The translations under genes were made by a program, and so were the position numbers. This document shows, in pieces, positions 11,968 through 22,084 of a stretch of 64,000 nucleotides of DNA. The stretch spans positions 92,116,054 to 92,180,053 of the forward strand of contig NC_080170.1 in the NCBI RefSeq assembly GCF_950295315.1, written 5' to 3'. The notes beneath the pieces are model-generated. The model was not told the origin of the DNA. It did no database searches and was given only the letters and a program-made list of their open reading frames with translations. The DNA comes from Erinaceus europaeus. Lineage: Eukaryota > Chordata > Mammalia > Eulipotyphla > Erinaceidae. The number at the start of each line of letters is the position of its first letter. Position 1 is the stretch's first letter.

Positions 11968-12155
11968 GCGGGGGCCGGGTGGTGGCACACGTGTTAAGTG
12001 CACTTCCCCCCCCCCCCTGCAGGGGAGAAGCTTCAGAGTGGTGAAGCAGTGTTGCAGGTGTCTCTGTATCTGTCTCCCTCTCTATCACCCCCTTCCCTTT
12101 CAATTTCTGGCTGTCTCTAATAAATAAATTAATTAAAAAAGATAAAAAAAAAAAG
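11968..12155 (+). mobile_element. S-B SINE lacking its B box
   Basis: The head 'ggggccgggtggtggcacac' is followed after about 20 bases by a C run and 'ctgcaggggagaagcttc'. The stretch that should carry the B box is missing. The CT block and AATAAAT tail are present. Confidence 0.88.
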
Positions 12156-12856
12156 AAGTATATTTGCACCATGGGATTAACTTGGTTCAGTCTCATTTCT
12201 CTTAGCAAAACTGTTTTTTTTCCTTAAACTTCAGTTAGTAAAAACAAAACAAACAAACAAGAAAAAAAAAAAAACCTCAGCTTGCCTTTAGTAAGAAGTT
12301 AGTGGGAAGTCAGACTTTGTATTAGAAAGCATGATAGTAATTTACACCAGTTTCTAATGCCTTTTCCCTTGACAATTATTATTTTGACAGATGGAGATTT
12401 GAGTATTTAGGAATGGTTGGCAAGTAAATTTTTGTGTGTATGTTAAAATATGTCTAAAATTAAAATTTTAAAATCTCAACTGGTGCCCTTCCTTTAATCT
12501 GTCACTTTGTGTTACCTGCCATCACATTATTGTATAACTCCTCCAATTTAAAGGAACAGCCTTTTCTTTTTCCAGGTCAGATGCTAAATTAGAAATTTGG
12601 TGTGAAGTAATGATGAATAATGGATGAACTGGCTTTCTGAATTGGAGCCCCAGATTCTGTGGAACTTGGAAAAATCTCAAAGCAAGCTGGAATGTGTGAA
12701 CCTGAATGCCAGAGAAGGACTCACCTGGAGAAGCACTAGTTTTTCCACCTGCTGGGGTCTCTACTCACTGCCATTTGGAATTTGTTCCCCTGGGTTTTGA
12801 GAACAAATCAACTTGTCACATGTGAATATGGTAAAATATTTTTGCTTGTTTTTAGA
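12156..12856. other. unassigned sequence
   Basis: It contains an A-rich run at 12240-12274. The remainder is unrecognised. Confidence 0.45.
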
Positions 12857-13073
12857 AATGTTTTTTAAAATATTTTTGATTTATTTATTACTGGATAGAG
12901 ACAGAGAAAACTGAAGATAGGAGGGGAAGATAAAGAAGGAAAGAGACACCTGCAGTCGTACTTCACCACTCATGCCACTTTATCCCTCTGCAAGTGGGGA
13001 CCAGTGGTTTGAACCTGGATCCTTGTGTACTGTAATGTGCGCACTTAACCAGGTGCACCACTGCCTGGCTCTA
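12857..13073 (-). mobile_element. S-B SINE
   Basis: From left: the tail 'tttatttattactggataga', the body 'gagacacctgcagtcgtact', the B-box complement 'ggtttgaacctggatcc' and the head 'caccactgcctggct'. Confidence 0.88.
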
Positions 13074-13992
13074 TTTGGTTCTAAGTTCTATTTTCATCTA
13101 CAAATCCTCATTCATCATCTGCTAATTCATAGACCTGGCACGGCTTTGGAATGTGGACCACATTTTTTTTTTAGTAAGTCTTTTACTTGCCAACAATCTC
13201 AACCATAATTCACATTTGCTTTCTATTGATGCTTATATAGACTTCACATTGTTTTCAGAGAAAGTTATTTGCTTCTCTAATGAAAATAATCACACTGAAT
13301 TGATTTTTGTTTTTCTTTAGGAGACTTGCAATTCTGCAAGGGAGTTGAAAAACACTAAATATTCATCTAGAGTATAGTGTTATTGACATTTGAGTTTTTA
13401 AAATATTGCTTGAAAGGACACTAGATGATTTAGAAATTTCCACCCAAAATATTTTATGGTTATCTAAATTTTCCTCCTAAAATTTTTTAGGTTAGTTTTC
13501 TGAACATGAAGTAGAAATAGAAATTATTGACAACATTAACTAGAAGATCCTTAACTAGTTGCATTCCCTAAAAAGTGTAAGGATCTGTCTACATGTTCCT
13601 TATCCATCTGTGAGATTCTCAGTAACATAATTGAGCCTGGGTTACTAATTTATCATCTATGAAAATAGTGAATATTTTATTGGATTTGTAAATGACTGAA
13701 AGAATAATAATGATTATACCAAGTGTTAAAATCAGGATTAAAAGTATCATCATAAGCAGAAATAGAGGGTCAAGTCTATCAAAATGAATAAATATCTTTG
13801 ATCCAAAAAAGCAGGATTAAAAATATTTCCTGAGTTAATAGATGTGAAAAGAAGGGATCTTGATTCAAAGCAAATATAATATGAGGCAACAAGGTGGTGA
13901 GGTTATCACAATAAACTTGCACTCTTAGTTATAATTAGTTGATTTTCCCCCCTTAGGTTCAAATATGCACATGGGCAATACAAAGAGTTAAG
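13074..13992. other. unassigned sequence
   Basis: AT-rich with no recognised repeat or exon. Confidence 0.45.
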
Positions 13993-14006
13993 AAAATGAT
14001 GGTGTT

Positions 14007-14289
14007 GGGAGTCGGGCTGTAGCGCAGCGGGTTAAGCGCAGGTGGCGCAAAGCACAAGGACCGGCATAAGGATCCCGGTTCGAACCCCAGCTCCCCACCT
14101 GCAGGGGAGTCGCTTCACAGGCGGTGAAGCAGGTCTGCAGGTGTCTATCTTTCTCTCCTCCTCTCTGTCTTCCCCTCCTCTCTCCATTTCTCTCTGTCCT
14201 ATCCAACAACGACAACAACAATAATAACTACAACAATAAAACAACAGGGGCAACAAAAAGGGAATAAATAAATAAAATAAATATTAAAA
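14007..14289 (+). mobile_element. S-A SINE, well preserved
   Basis: It has an A-box-like 'tgtagcgcagcgggttaagc' and an intact B box 'ggttcgaacccc'. A perfect 14-bp TSD (aaaatgatggtgtt) lies at 13993-14006 and 14290-14303. It is the best-preserved S-A head in the window. Confidence 0.95.
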
Positions 14290-14364
14290 AAAATGATGGT
14301 GTTCACTAGTGGTATTATTTTGTCTTCACAATTTGTGAGACAGGAAGATTAGTGAGATTCAAGT

Positions 14365-14505
14365 CCTAGGTCCACAACTGCAGGGGGAAGTTCACAAGTA
14401 GTGAAGCAGTGCTGAGTCTCTTTCTCTCTCTTCCCTTTTCCTCTCAATTTCTCTTTGTCTGTATCCAAAAGGAATAAATGAAAAAATAAAATTTAAAAAA
14501 TGAAT
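14365..14505 (+). mobile_element. 5'-truncated S-B SINE
   Basis: It begins within the body ('cacaactgcagggggaagtt'), continues through 'gtgaagcagtgctga' and the CT block, and ends in an A-rich tail. Confidence 0.75.
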
Positions 14506-15155
14506 TGTGACAAGCAGCAAGCTGCAAAGTATTGTATATGGAAGTCAAAGCATCTAGAGAAAATTAACTTAATGACAGTGTTTGTAGGTAATATCAAATG
14601 GAAAAACATTGTCTAGAAATTCACAGTGATAGAACTATGAGCAGTGGACAGAAAAACCTGTTCAACTTAAAAGGGAATCCTAGTATAGCTGACAAAAGAT
14701 GCACAGGCTATCTTGCTGGAAAGCTACTTCATTTCCTTAAAGAAATTTTGCAAGGAAAATTCAGATGGGCAATGAATCTGAGCAGGTTGTGGCTTAATGA
14801 TAATGTGCTCAGTTGAATTTGATTCTAGGTAAAAAAAAAAAAAATCACATACCCATTATGTGTAAGAAAAAAAACTATGATCTCATGGTGACAAAACAGT
14901 AATGCCAGTAATTTGGAAATCTTTACAAGGAGAAGAAACCATTCCTATCTGAAACATTGGTTGTTTCTTGAGTGTAGCAGGAATTTGTAGTCTCTCTTTA
15001 AACTTGCTGTTGGCTTTTCTAATTGTCATTCATCAATAATTTCATTTTATAAAATAGAATAGACCCGATAATCTGGTTCATGTCAGCAGGAAGAAAAATA
15101 AAGCATATGATCTCTTGTCTCTTTCCTATGGGTTGTTTCTCATCCTTCTCATCTT
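14506..15155. other. unassigned sequence
   Basis: No repeat or exon is recognised. A poly(A) run lies at about 14830-14844. Confidence 0.45.
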
Positions 15156-15170
15156 AAAAGAATCTGAGTT

Positions 15171-15280
15171 CCCTGGAGTCCTGGTGCAGAACGAAATTGT
15201 ACCCATGTGTCAATGTTTACACTGTTAACAATTAACCCCTCCCTCCACACACAGTGAAAAATGATTAAAGAAAAAAAAAA
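15171..15280 (+). mobile_element. L1 3'-UTR end
   Basis: 'gagtcctggtgcagaac', 'gaaattgtacccatgtgtca' and 'ttaacaattaacccctccc' before a poly(A) run match L1 3' ends such as 17.3-17.45 kb, with an internal deletion. A TSD precedes it at 15156-15170, but its partner is 1.5 kb away at 16656-16670. Confidence 0.75.
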
Positions 15281-15290
15281 CTTCAAGAAC

Positions 15291-15608
15291 TTGGGCTGGC
15301 AAAAGAGTTCACTTGGGTAGTGTGCTGCTTTGCCATGTGTGCCACCCAGGTTCAAGTATAGTCCCCACATATGGGAGGAAGCTTCACAGTGTTATGGTCT
15401 CTTTCACTGTCTCTCTGCTTCTTTGTGTATCTGAGAATGTCACCCTAGAGTGGCAAGGCTTTCTTCTTCTTCTAGCATTTGCCCTTCTTCCGTAGCCAGA
15501 CAACAGCGTCAGGTTGAGCCTGATGTAAAGTTTCGAGACCTCCTTTGAATCTGGAGAGGTGGCAAGGCTTTGATGACAACTAATAAATAAATATATAATT
15601 AAAAAAAA
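15291..15608 (+). mobile_element. S-C SINE interrupted by an AGAAG insertion
   Basis: The head 'gggctggcaaaagagttcac' leads to 'gctgctttgccatgtgtgcc' and 'ggttcaagtatagtcccc', with an AATAAATAAAT tail at about 15582. Its 8-bp TSD tcaagaac lies at 15283-15290 and 15609-15616. The 15463-15558 element sits inside it. Confidence 0.85.
15463..15558 (-). mobile_element. AGAAG small retroposon, copy 1
   Basis: The 96-bp insertion is flanked by a perfect 13-bp TSD, gtggcaaggcttt (15450-15462 and 15559-15571). Read on the minus strand it ends in the purine tail AGAAGAAGAAG. Over 58 bp it differs from the 51.85-kb copy at about three positions. No protein or known RNA is recognised, and no A or B box is evident. 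It may already have a name in repeat databases. Confidence 0.8.
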
Positions 15609-15616
15609 TCAAGAAC

Positions 15617-15800
15617 AGTGCCAGGCAGTGGAGTACCTGCTTGAGCGCACATGTTACAGTGCACAAGGACCCAGGTTTGAGCCCCTGACTCCCACCTTCA
15701 GGGGGGAAGCTCACGAGTGGTGAAGCAGTGCTGTAGGTGTCTGTCTCTCTCCCTCCCTATCACCCCCCCTTCCCTCTCAATTTCTGACTGTCTTTATCCA
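15617..15800 (+). mobile_element. S-B SINE without A tail
   Basis: The head 'agtgccaggcagtggagtac', the B-box-like 'ggtttgagcccc' and the CT block are present. It stops at 'ctttatccaat' with no AATAAA repeats and is joined directly to the LR element. Confidence 0.82.
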
Positions 15801-16655
15801 ATGAGTCAATACTGAGGCAGCATGGAAGTTCCTACTCATAACCACAGAATGTGAGCTCAGGTCTACAGGGATACAGAGGTCACACAGGCTCCTATCTAAT
15901 TATGGGTCCCAGATCACATCAAAGCGACAGGGTTTACAGTCAACAATATTTATACCCCTTTCCCATATTAGGGAGCTACTCTCTTCCCTGATCCAGCTTT
16001 CTGGTCCTTTTCCCAGCCATGACATCATCTCCCCAGACAATAACTAGGATCTACCTGCATATCAGTTTACAGACTCTGACAAAGAAAAACAAAACAAAAC
16101 AAAACAAAACAAAACAAAACAAAAAACACTAGGATAGCTACAGGCTCTTTGAAATATAACTAAAATATGACACTAGCTATCTAAAAAATGGAGGACCCCC
16201 CCAACACTTCATCTGCACTATTCCAGACTTTAGGTCCATGATTGTTCAACAATTTGTTTGGCTTTGAATGTTAACTCTCTTTTCAGCCACCAGGTTCCAG
16301 ATGCTAGCAGGGTGCGACCAAACTTCCCTGGGCATACAACCCCACCAATGTGCCTTAGAGCTCTGCTTCCCCAGAACCCTCCCCACTAGGGAAAAAGAGA
16401 GACAGGTTGTGAGTATGGATCGACCTGTCAACACCCATGTTCAGCGGAGAAGCAATTACAGAAGCCAGACCTTCAACCTTCTGCATCCCACAAGGATCTT
16501 GGGTCCTTACTCCCAGAGAGTTAAAGAATAGGAAAGCTATCAGGGGAGAGATGGGATACGGAGGTCTGGTGGTGGGAATTGTGCAAAGTTGTACCCCTCT
16601 TATTCTATGGTTTTGTCAATGTTTCCTTTTTATAAATAAAAAATTTAAAAATATA
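15801..16655 (+). mobile_element. LR retroposon, 5'-truncated
   Basis: The non-coding element matches the 52.2-53.4 kb copy: 'ttcctactcataaccacaga', 'ggtttacagtcaacaat', 'gggagctactctcttcc', 'gaagcaattacagaagccag'. It ends in 'ctttttataaataaaaa'. A 15-bp TSD partner follows at 16656-16670. The reading frames inside it are not conserved between copies. Confidence 0.82.
16085..16129. repeat. (CAAAA)n microsatellite
   Basis: About eight CAAAA units lie within the LR element. Confidence 0.95.
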
Positions 16656-16754
16656 AAAAGAATCTGAGTTCTATATACACATTGATATTCAACATTATTG
16701 TGAATTTTATTTATTGGAAAAATACCTCCATGACACTAATATTATGATTCTTTG

Positions 16755-17144
16755 GGCTCCTGGTCCCAGCGGTGGCCATCCCCAGCTCAGGCTTCAAGCA
16801 ACTGACAGGATGAACAAAGTGGGGAAGGAGGTCCGCTTTGAAGTACAACACAGATGACACCATCAGGGACTTGAGGAAACTGATCGTGGCCCCAATGGGC
16901 ACCTGCTGGAATAAGATCATCCTTAAGAAGTAGTACCCCATCTTCAAGGACCACGTGTCTCTGGGTGACTATGAGATCCACGGCTGCATGAACCTGAAAT
17001 TGTACTATCAGTAGAGATCCCTACCTGCCCTTGCTTAATGACCCCCTTCACCCTCACCCAGCTCCCATGCTGCTATGGGCACCTGTTTATAATGGTGCAT
17101 GCCAATAAAACAATTAAGAGCCCCTTCTCCCTTAAAAAAAGAAA
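16755..17144 (+). pseudogene. UBL5: UBL5 processed pseudogene
   Basis: This is a retrocopy of the mRNA for UBL5 (Hub1 family), a 73-residue ubiquitin-like protein that binds spliceosomal proteins non-covalently. From about 16845 the plus strand reads NTDDTI, then WNKI, then KDHVSLGDYEIH and a C-terminal LYYQ followed by TAG at 17012-17014. No introns are present. The 3' UTR, the AATAAA near 17104 and an A-rich end are retained. A probable 9-bp TSD (gattctttg) lies at 16746-16754 and 17145-17153. It is broken: the start region is diverged, there is an apparent one-base insertion near codon 17, and the conserved Trp codon after the KK pair is TAG. UBL5 has several retrocopies in other mammals. 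No promoter is visible. Confidence 0.93.
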
Positions 17145-17196
17145 GATTCTTTGACATTACATAATAAAAAGAAAGTAATAATAAAATTTTCCCTAC

Positions 17197-17466
17197 AACA
17201 CAAGGTGAAATGTGGACTTTGGGGTGGTGGTGGTGGCGGTGGTGTTGGTACATTTCACCAAAGCAAAGACCTCAGGGGAAGGAGTGGATGGGAAAGGATG
17301 GAGAAAGCACTGGGGTTCTGGTGCATGATTGTGGAAAAGGACCTAAGTTAGGGGTGAGACTATTTTGTAGACACCAAACATGGGGAGATGAGAAATTATA
17401 CCCATGTTTCAACAGCTGTACTGTAAGCCATAATCCCACCAACAAAATTATTTGGAAAAGAAAAAA
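17197..17466 (+). mobile_element. L1 3'-UTR end
   Basis: 'aggtgaaatgtggacttt', 'ttctggtgcatgattgtgg', 'gaaattatacccatgtttca' and 'gtactgtaagccataatccc' mark the 3' UTR, followed by an A-rich tail. A (GGT)n patch lies at 17222-17248. Confidence 0.82.
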
Positions 17467-17752
17467 AATGAGTGGGGAAGTTTCGCAGCAGGTTAAGCAC
17501 AGGTGGCACAAAGTACGGGGACCGTCATAAGGATCCTGGTTGGAGCCCCGGCTCCCCACCTGCAGGGGAGGAGTCGCTTTACAGGCGGTGAAGCAGGTCT
17601 GCAGGTGTCTTTCTCTCCCCCTTTCTGTCTTCCTCTCCTCTCTCCATTTCTCTCTGTCCTATCTAACAACGACGACAACAATAATAACTACAACAACCAT
17701 AAAAACAAGGGCAACAAAAAGGAAAATAAATAAAAGAAAATTAAAAAAAATG
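17467..17752 (+). mobile_element. S-A SINE
   Basis: The head 'tttcgcagcaggttaagcac', 'ggatcctggttggagcccc', the body, a CT block and an (AAC)n/A-rich tail are present. It faces the minus-strand S-A copy that starts 31 bp later. Confidence 0.92.
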
Positions 17753-17783
17753 TTAAAAGGAAGCTTTTCCATAGTTTCTCTTT

Positions 17784-18035
17784 ATTATTTATTTTCCCTT
17801 TTGTTGCCCTTGTTTTATTGTCGTAGTTATTATTGATGTCGTCGTTGTTGGGTAGGACAGAGAGAAACAGAGAGAGAGGAGGGGAAGACAGATAGACACC
17901 TGCAGACCTGCTTCACCACCTGTGAAGGGACTCACCTGCCTGCAAGTGGGGAGCCGGGGACTTGAACCGGGTTCCTTAAGCTGGTCCTTGCGCTTTGCAC
18001 CACGTGCTTAACCCACTGTGCTGTGTCCCGGCTCC
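17784..18035 (-). mobile_element. S-A SINE, inverted partner
   Basis: A perfect 15-bp TSD, ccatagtttctcttt, lies at 17769-17783 and 18036-18050. The tail is at the left and the head at the right, ending in 'cactgtgctgtgtcccggct'. Together with the preceding SINE it forms a long inverted repeat. Confidence 0.95.
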
Positions 18036-18054
18036 CCATAGTTTCTCTTTTTTC

Positions 18055-18295
18055 TTTTGTCATCACTGGGGCTTTACAATGTAGAACTAACTTTCTCAGA
18101 GAAGAGAAAGGCAGAGACAGAGAGAGGAAAGTAGGGGAAGTTTCCAGAGCATGGAAGTCATGGCCAAACCTCAGTCATGTGCATAACAAAGCAGACATCC
18201 TTGCAGTAGTGATCTGTCTCAGTAGGCCTTCTCTTCCACTCTTTCATATGAAGTGTTCTAGCTTTGCAAAATAAATAAAAATAAGTCTTTAGAAA
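18055..18295. mobile_element. degenerate SINE-like sequence
   Basis: A GA-rich block ('aaaggcagagacagagagag') and an 'aataaataaaaataag' end suggest an old SINE, but the orientation signals conflict. Confidence 0.35.
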
Positions 18296-18299
18296 AAGC

Positions 18300-18478
18300 A
18301 GCCAGGAAATAGGTCATGGCTTATAAATGTTCTGACCTGTATGTTTCCATGCTTTATTTCTTAATTCTAACCTATTAATGGGATTATCTGGTATTTGTCT
18401 TCTTTCTCTTTCTGGCTTGTTTCACATAGCATGAATCCCAACAATTTTTATTAATGTTGTAGAAAAGCTTCTCTTTAA
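18300..18478 (-). mobile_element. old L1 3'-region fragment
   Basis: 'ctttctggcttgtttcacat' followed by 'agcatgaatccc' matches the reverse complement of an old L1 3' UTR. Confidence 0.55.
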
Positions 18479-18489
18479 AGGTTTCTTTT

Positions 18490-18600
18490 AAAAATATTTT
18501 TTTCTTTTACTTATTTGTTACAAGAAAAGGATAGAATGTTAGAGAAGAGAAAGAGACAGAGAGGGAGAGACCAGAGTATTGTTTACAACTGGCATCTAAA
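18490..18600 (-). mobile_element. SINE remnant
   Basis: A T-rich start followed by 'gagaagagaaagagacagag' looks like the tail and purine block of a reversed SINE. The head is not recognisable. Confidence 0.35.
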
Positions 18601-18618
18601 GAATGTTTTAAAGTGTTG

Positions 18619-18751
18619 AAGCTCCTTCTTTCCTTCTTTTCTTTCATTCCTTCCTTTCTTCCTTCCTCCTTCCTTCTTCCTTCTTTTTTCTTCTTTCTGT
18701 TTCTCTCATCTCTCTCTCTCTCTGTCTCTGTCTCTCTCTCTCTCTCTTAGG
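18619..18751. repeat. polypyrimidine tract (CTTC)n/(TC)n
   Basis: About 130 bases are almost entirely C and T on the plus strand. The tract sits on the tail side of the S-C SINE that follows. Confidence 0.93.
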
Positions 18752-18882
18752 TAGAGACATAGAGGCAGCAAAATAAAAAAAAAAGTATGGCACCAAAGCT
18801 TCCTTCAACGCCAGGCTTAGGACTGTGTTGTATACATGGCAAACTAGTTTACTATCCAAGTGAGCTATTGTGCTGGTTCCTA
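18752..18882 (-). mobile_element. S-C SINE
   Basis: 'ggcaccaaagcttccttcaa' and the head complement 'aagtgagctattgtgctggt' match other reversed S-C copies at 21.5 and 29.5 kb. Confidence 0.72.
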
Positions 18883-18929
18883 AGTTTTATCTAAATGTTT
18901 ATTGGTTGGTTTTATATTCTCATGTTCCA

Positions 18930-20165
18930 GGCATTAACCAAATTTGAGTTCATTTTTATGTACTGTGTAAGATAGAGTTCTAGTTTAATTAATTTGCATG
19001 CACTATATTGAAGAGATTTTTTTTTTCATTCTCCTTTTTTTGTCCTTGTATACTTTGTTATAATTGTGTGGAGTTGTACCCCTCTTATCCTATGGTCTAG
19101 TCAATGTTTCCTTTTTATAAATTAAACATTAAAAATAATAAATTGCATTTTGATGCAATTGGAAATGAGGTTATTTTCTTAATTTCTCTTTATTTTTATT
19201 CTTGCTTTTGATTATAAAACACAATTTTTTGTGTATTGATTTTGTGACCTGCAACTGCACAATAAGTGTTTATTACTTCTAACAGTTTTACTTAGAGGGT
19301 CCTTAGGGTTTTCTATGTATAACGTCATACTAAATACAAATAGTGTTCATTTTACTTCTCCCCTTCTTATGATGCCCTTTCTTTTCTTATCTAGTTATTC
19401 TGGCTATGATTTCTAATACTATATTTAATAGTAATGGTAATAGTTGTAATTCTTGCCTTGCTTCTGTTTTTAGAAGAATGGCTTTCAGTTTTTCATCTTT
19501 GAGCATAATGTTAGCCATAAATATGGCCACTGTTATGTTGAAGTACTTTATATTGCCATTTTATTGAGTGACTTTATTTTTGCCATACATTAATCACAAG
19601 AACACTTTGCCAAAAGTCTTTTTTTCTGTATCTGTGGAGATGATCATGTGTTTTCTGCTTCATTTTGTTGATGCAGTATACATCCTGTTGATTAATATGC
19701 ATACGAAGAGCCATCCTTTTGACCTCCAAGGCTGAATCGGGAAAAATCACAAATCTAAACAGATGAAGCACTAAGTTAATACATTGAAGTGACAATAAAA
19801 AGCTTTCCCCCCAAATTCAGGACCAGATGATATCACTGTGAATTCTACCAATCTTTCAAGGGAGATCTAATCACCATCCTTCACAAACCCTTCTAAAACA
19901 TTAAAATAAAGAAACGTATCTTAAGTTATTTTATAAGGTCATCATTCTCCAGATAACAAATCCAAGCAAAGACATCACCAAAAAAAGCTGTAGATTAATA
20001 TTTCTGATGAACATACATGCAAAAATCACAAACAAATTCCCAGTGAAGTGAATTCAGTAATTCATTAAAAGTTTTCATATACCATCATTCATTTAGTTTT
20101 TATATACCATAATTGAGTGGGATTTACTTCAGGGCTGCAAAGGTAGTTGAAATACATTCATTCTG
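18930..20165 (-). mobile_element. L1 ORF2 fragment with 5' inversion
   Basis: Segment 18930-19738 is minus-strand ORF2 running from the middle of the reverse transcriptase to the C-terminal part. Segment 19740-20165 is plus-strand ORF2 from the preceding part of the protein ('gaccagatgatatcac', then 'gtgggatttacttcaggg'). The two halves meet at about the same point of the protein, the classic twin-priming structure. Both halves carry many stops. A short LR 3' end interrupts it at about 19066-19140. Confidence 0.78.
19066..19140 (+). mobile_element. LR 3'-end fragment inside L1
   Basis: 'tgtgtggagttgtacccc', 'cttatcctatggtctagtc' and 'cctttttataaatt' match LR 3' ends at 16.6 and 49.3 kb. Confidence 0.8.
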
Positions 20166-21470
20166 TCTAACAGTAATTAATTGCCACTATTGCTTTTCTT
20201 CTTAACATTCATGTAACTTCTGTGCACTTCTCTTTGTAGTTTGGGGGGCTATATCTCTCCCTCTTATCTAATCTTAAACTACTTTGGCTTGTATAAGTTA
20301 GGTCATTTCTTGAAAACCTGTATTTAGTCAACAATCAGTAAATAGTGACTTGTCCATGAGTTATTCCAGGTGTACGACTTGTAGATCAGTTTGTTTAACT
20401 GACAGCTGAGGTTCTAATTAGTGAGGCCTAGGAAATTAGATGCAGATGTGTAAGTAAATTAGCCTGGGACACAAAGAAGCATAAAAACCAACACATATTT
20501 TCAATTTATTAAGCTCAGGGGACATTTATCAATTTGGATAATATTTAGGAAACTTATGGATAAAATGTTAAAAGTTTTGAAATACAGCAGGTTGGTTTCC
20601 TATGCATTGGAGAACACGCTCTAACATACATATGCAAATTAAAAAAATAATGTGACTCTTATTTTTAAATATATATCATAATCTGAACTATCAGAAGTTT
20701 GTACTGGATGAGTATTATGTGAAACTATTCTAGAGTTATGGAAAGAAATAAGTATTACACCTAAATTGTTCTGGTTTAAATCTGGGAGGGCTCTAGAAAT
20801 TTACACCAGGAGGCACTTTTTTTCAAGCTTACTAAAACCTCTCTCTTTAAAATTATTCTACTATCCCCACTGTACAATGAATTATGTCATATCATGTAAA
20901 TAAACTGCCTACTGCAAAATCATTGATCAACCCCTTTTCTGTTGCTCCTCATTTGTTTTTGGGGCACTATTCTTAGATATAGCAAAAAAGAAAAAAAAAA
21001 TCAGGCTACAGATTGAAATTGCAGAATGTTAGTTAAAATGTACTTTTTGGGTTAATACATCCCCTGATTCTTTTTTGTTCGTTCATTTTCCCCCCTCATA
21101 CATTTACTTATCTATCCTATATTAAGCGATTACAAAGTGCGGTGCTGTTTGATGGATGAAGGCAATAAGGAACATAGTTCTGGAACTACTGACTTAGATC
21201 ATAAAGTTTGTTAGACTGACTGTAGTCCAGATCGAGATCTGCACTCCTTCCATACATGTTTTACAAAATAATATTAATAAAAAACCAAGAGTCATACAAG
21301 TGAATCAAGAATGAACTCTGTAAAATAGTTGTGATTAAAATTCAAACGATTCCCATTCGTGCTTCAGGTATCTTTGCAGTCAAGCTAGGGCTGTGATGGG
21401 AAATAGGAGCTAGGGGCCTTTAGCAGACAGAAAACAAAAGACAAATTTGGGGAAAGTTGTGGAAGTAGGG
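20166..21470. other. unassigned sequence
   Basis: No gene or repeat is recognised apart from a poly(A) run near 20985-21000. The text near 21095-21170 only weakly recalls ancient repeats. Confidence 0.45.
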
Positions 21471-21615
21471 ATTTTTTTTTTCTTTTACTGAAAGAGAGAG
21501 AGAGAGAAAGAGGAGAAAGAGAAGCTTCCTTCAGTGTGGTAGAGGTTGGGCTTGAACCTGGATCACACATCTGACAAAGCACTGCATTATTCAAGTAAGC
21601 TATTTCAGCTGCCCC
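21471..21615 (-). mobile_element. S-C SINE
   Basis: T-run, (GA)n, 'gaagcttccttcagtgtgg', the B-box complement 'gggcttgaacctggatc', and the head complement ending 'taagctatttcagctg'. Confidence 0.8.
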
Positions 21616-21616
21616 T

Positions 21617-21944
21617 ATGTATATTTATTTATTTATTTATTTGCCTCCAGGGTTATCGCTGAGGCTTGGTGCCTGCACTATGAATCCACTGCTCCTAACA
21701 GCCTTCTTTTTTTCTTCTTCTTTTTTATTAGACAGGACAGAGAGAAACTGAGAGAGGTGGGGAAGATAGAGCTGGGGAGAGAGAGAGACACTTACAGACC
21801 TGCTTTAACAACTGTGAACAGACTCTTCTCCCCCCACATCCCCCTGCAGGTGAGGAGCCGGAGGCTCAGACTTGGATCCTTGTGCAGGTCCTTGGCTTGG
21901 CACTATTTGTGCTTTACCTGGTACACTATTGCCCGGGCCCTGCC
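21617..21944 (-). mobile_element. S-A SINE, long-tailed form
   Basis: At the left the extra tail module reads 'gcctccagggttatcgctga' and 'ggtgcctgcac'. The purine block, body and head ('ctattgcccgggccctg') follow. A (TTTA)n marks the tail. Confidence 0.88.
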
Positions 21945-22084
21945 CCCATGTATTTTTATCTAAAGATGAAATGGTCCAGTCTAGTGAATGGAATTTCAGA
22001 ATATAATATCCTGAAATAAGGTTGTTAGGCTTAGGGAAAGTCCAGTTTAGGGTATCTTGAGAATTTAATAGTTTTGTCAGAACA

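Noticed and set aside
14007..14100. tRNA gene
   Set aside because: A- and B-box-like motifs belong to a SINE head. It continues into the SINE body, with an A tail and TSD, and no proper cloverleaf follows.
17222..17248. G-quadruplex in the (GGT)n patch
   Set aside because: Only two-G runs are present apart from one four-G run, so a stable quadruplex is doubtful.
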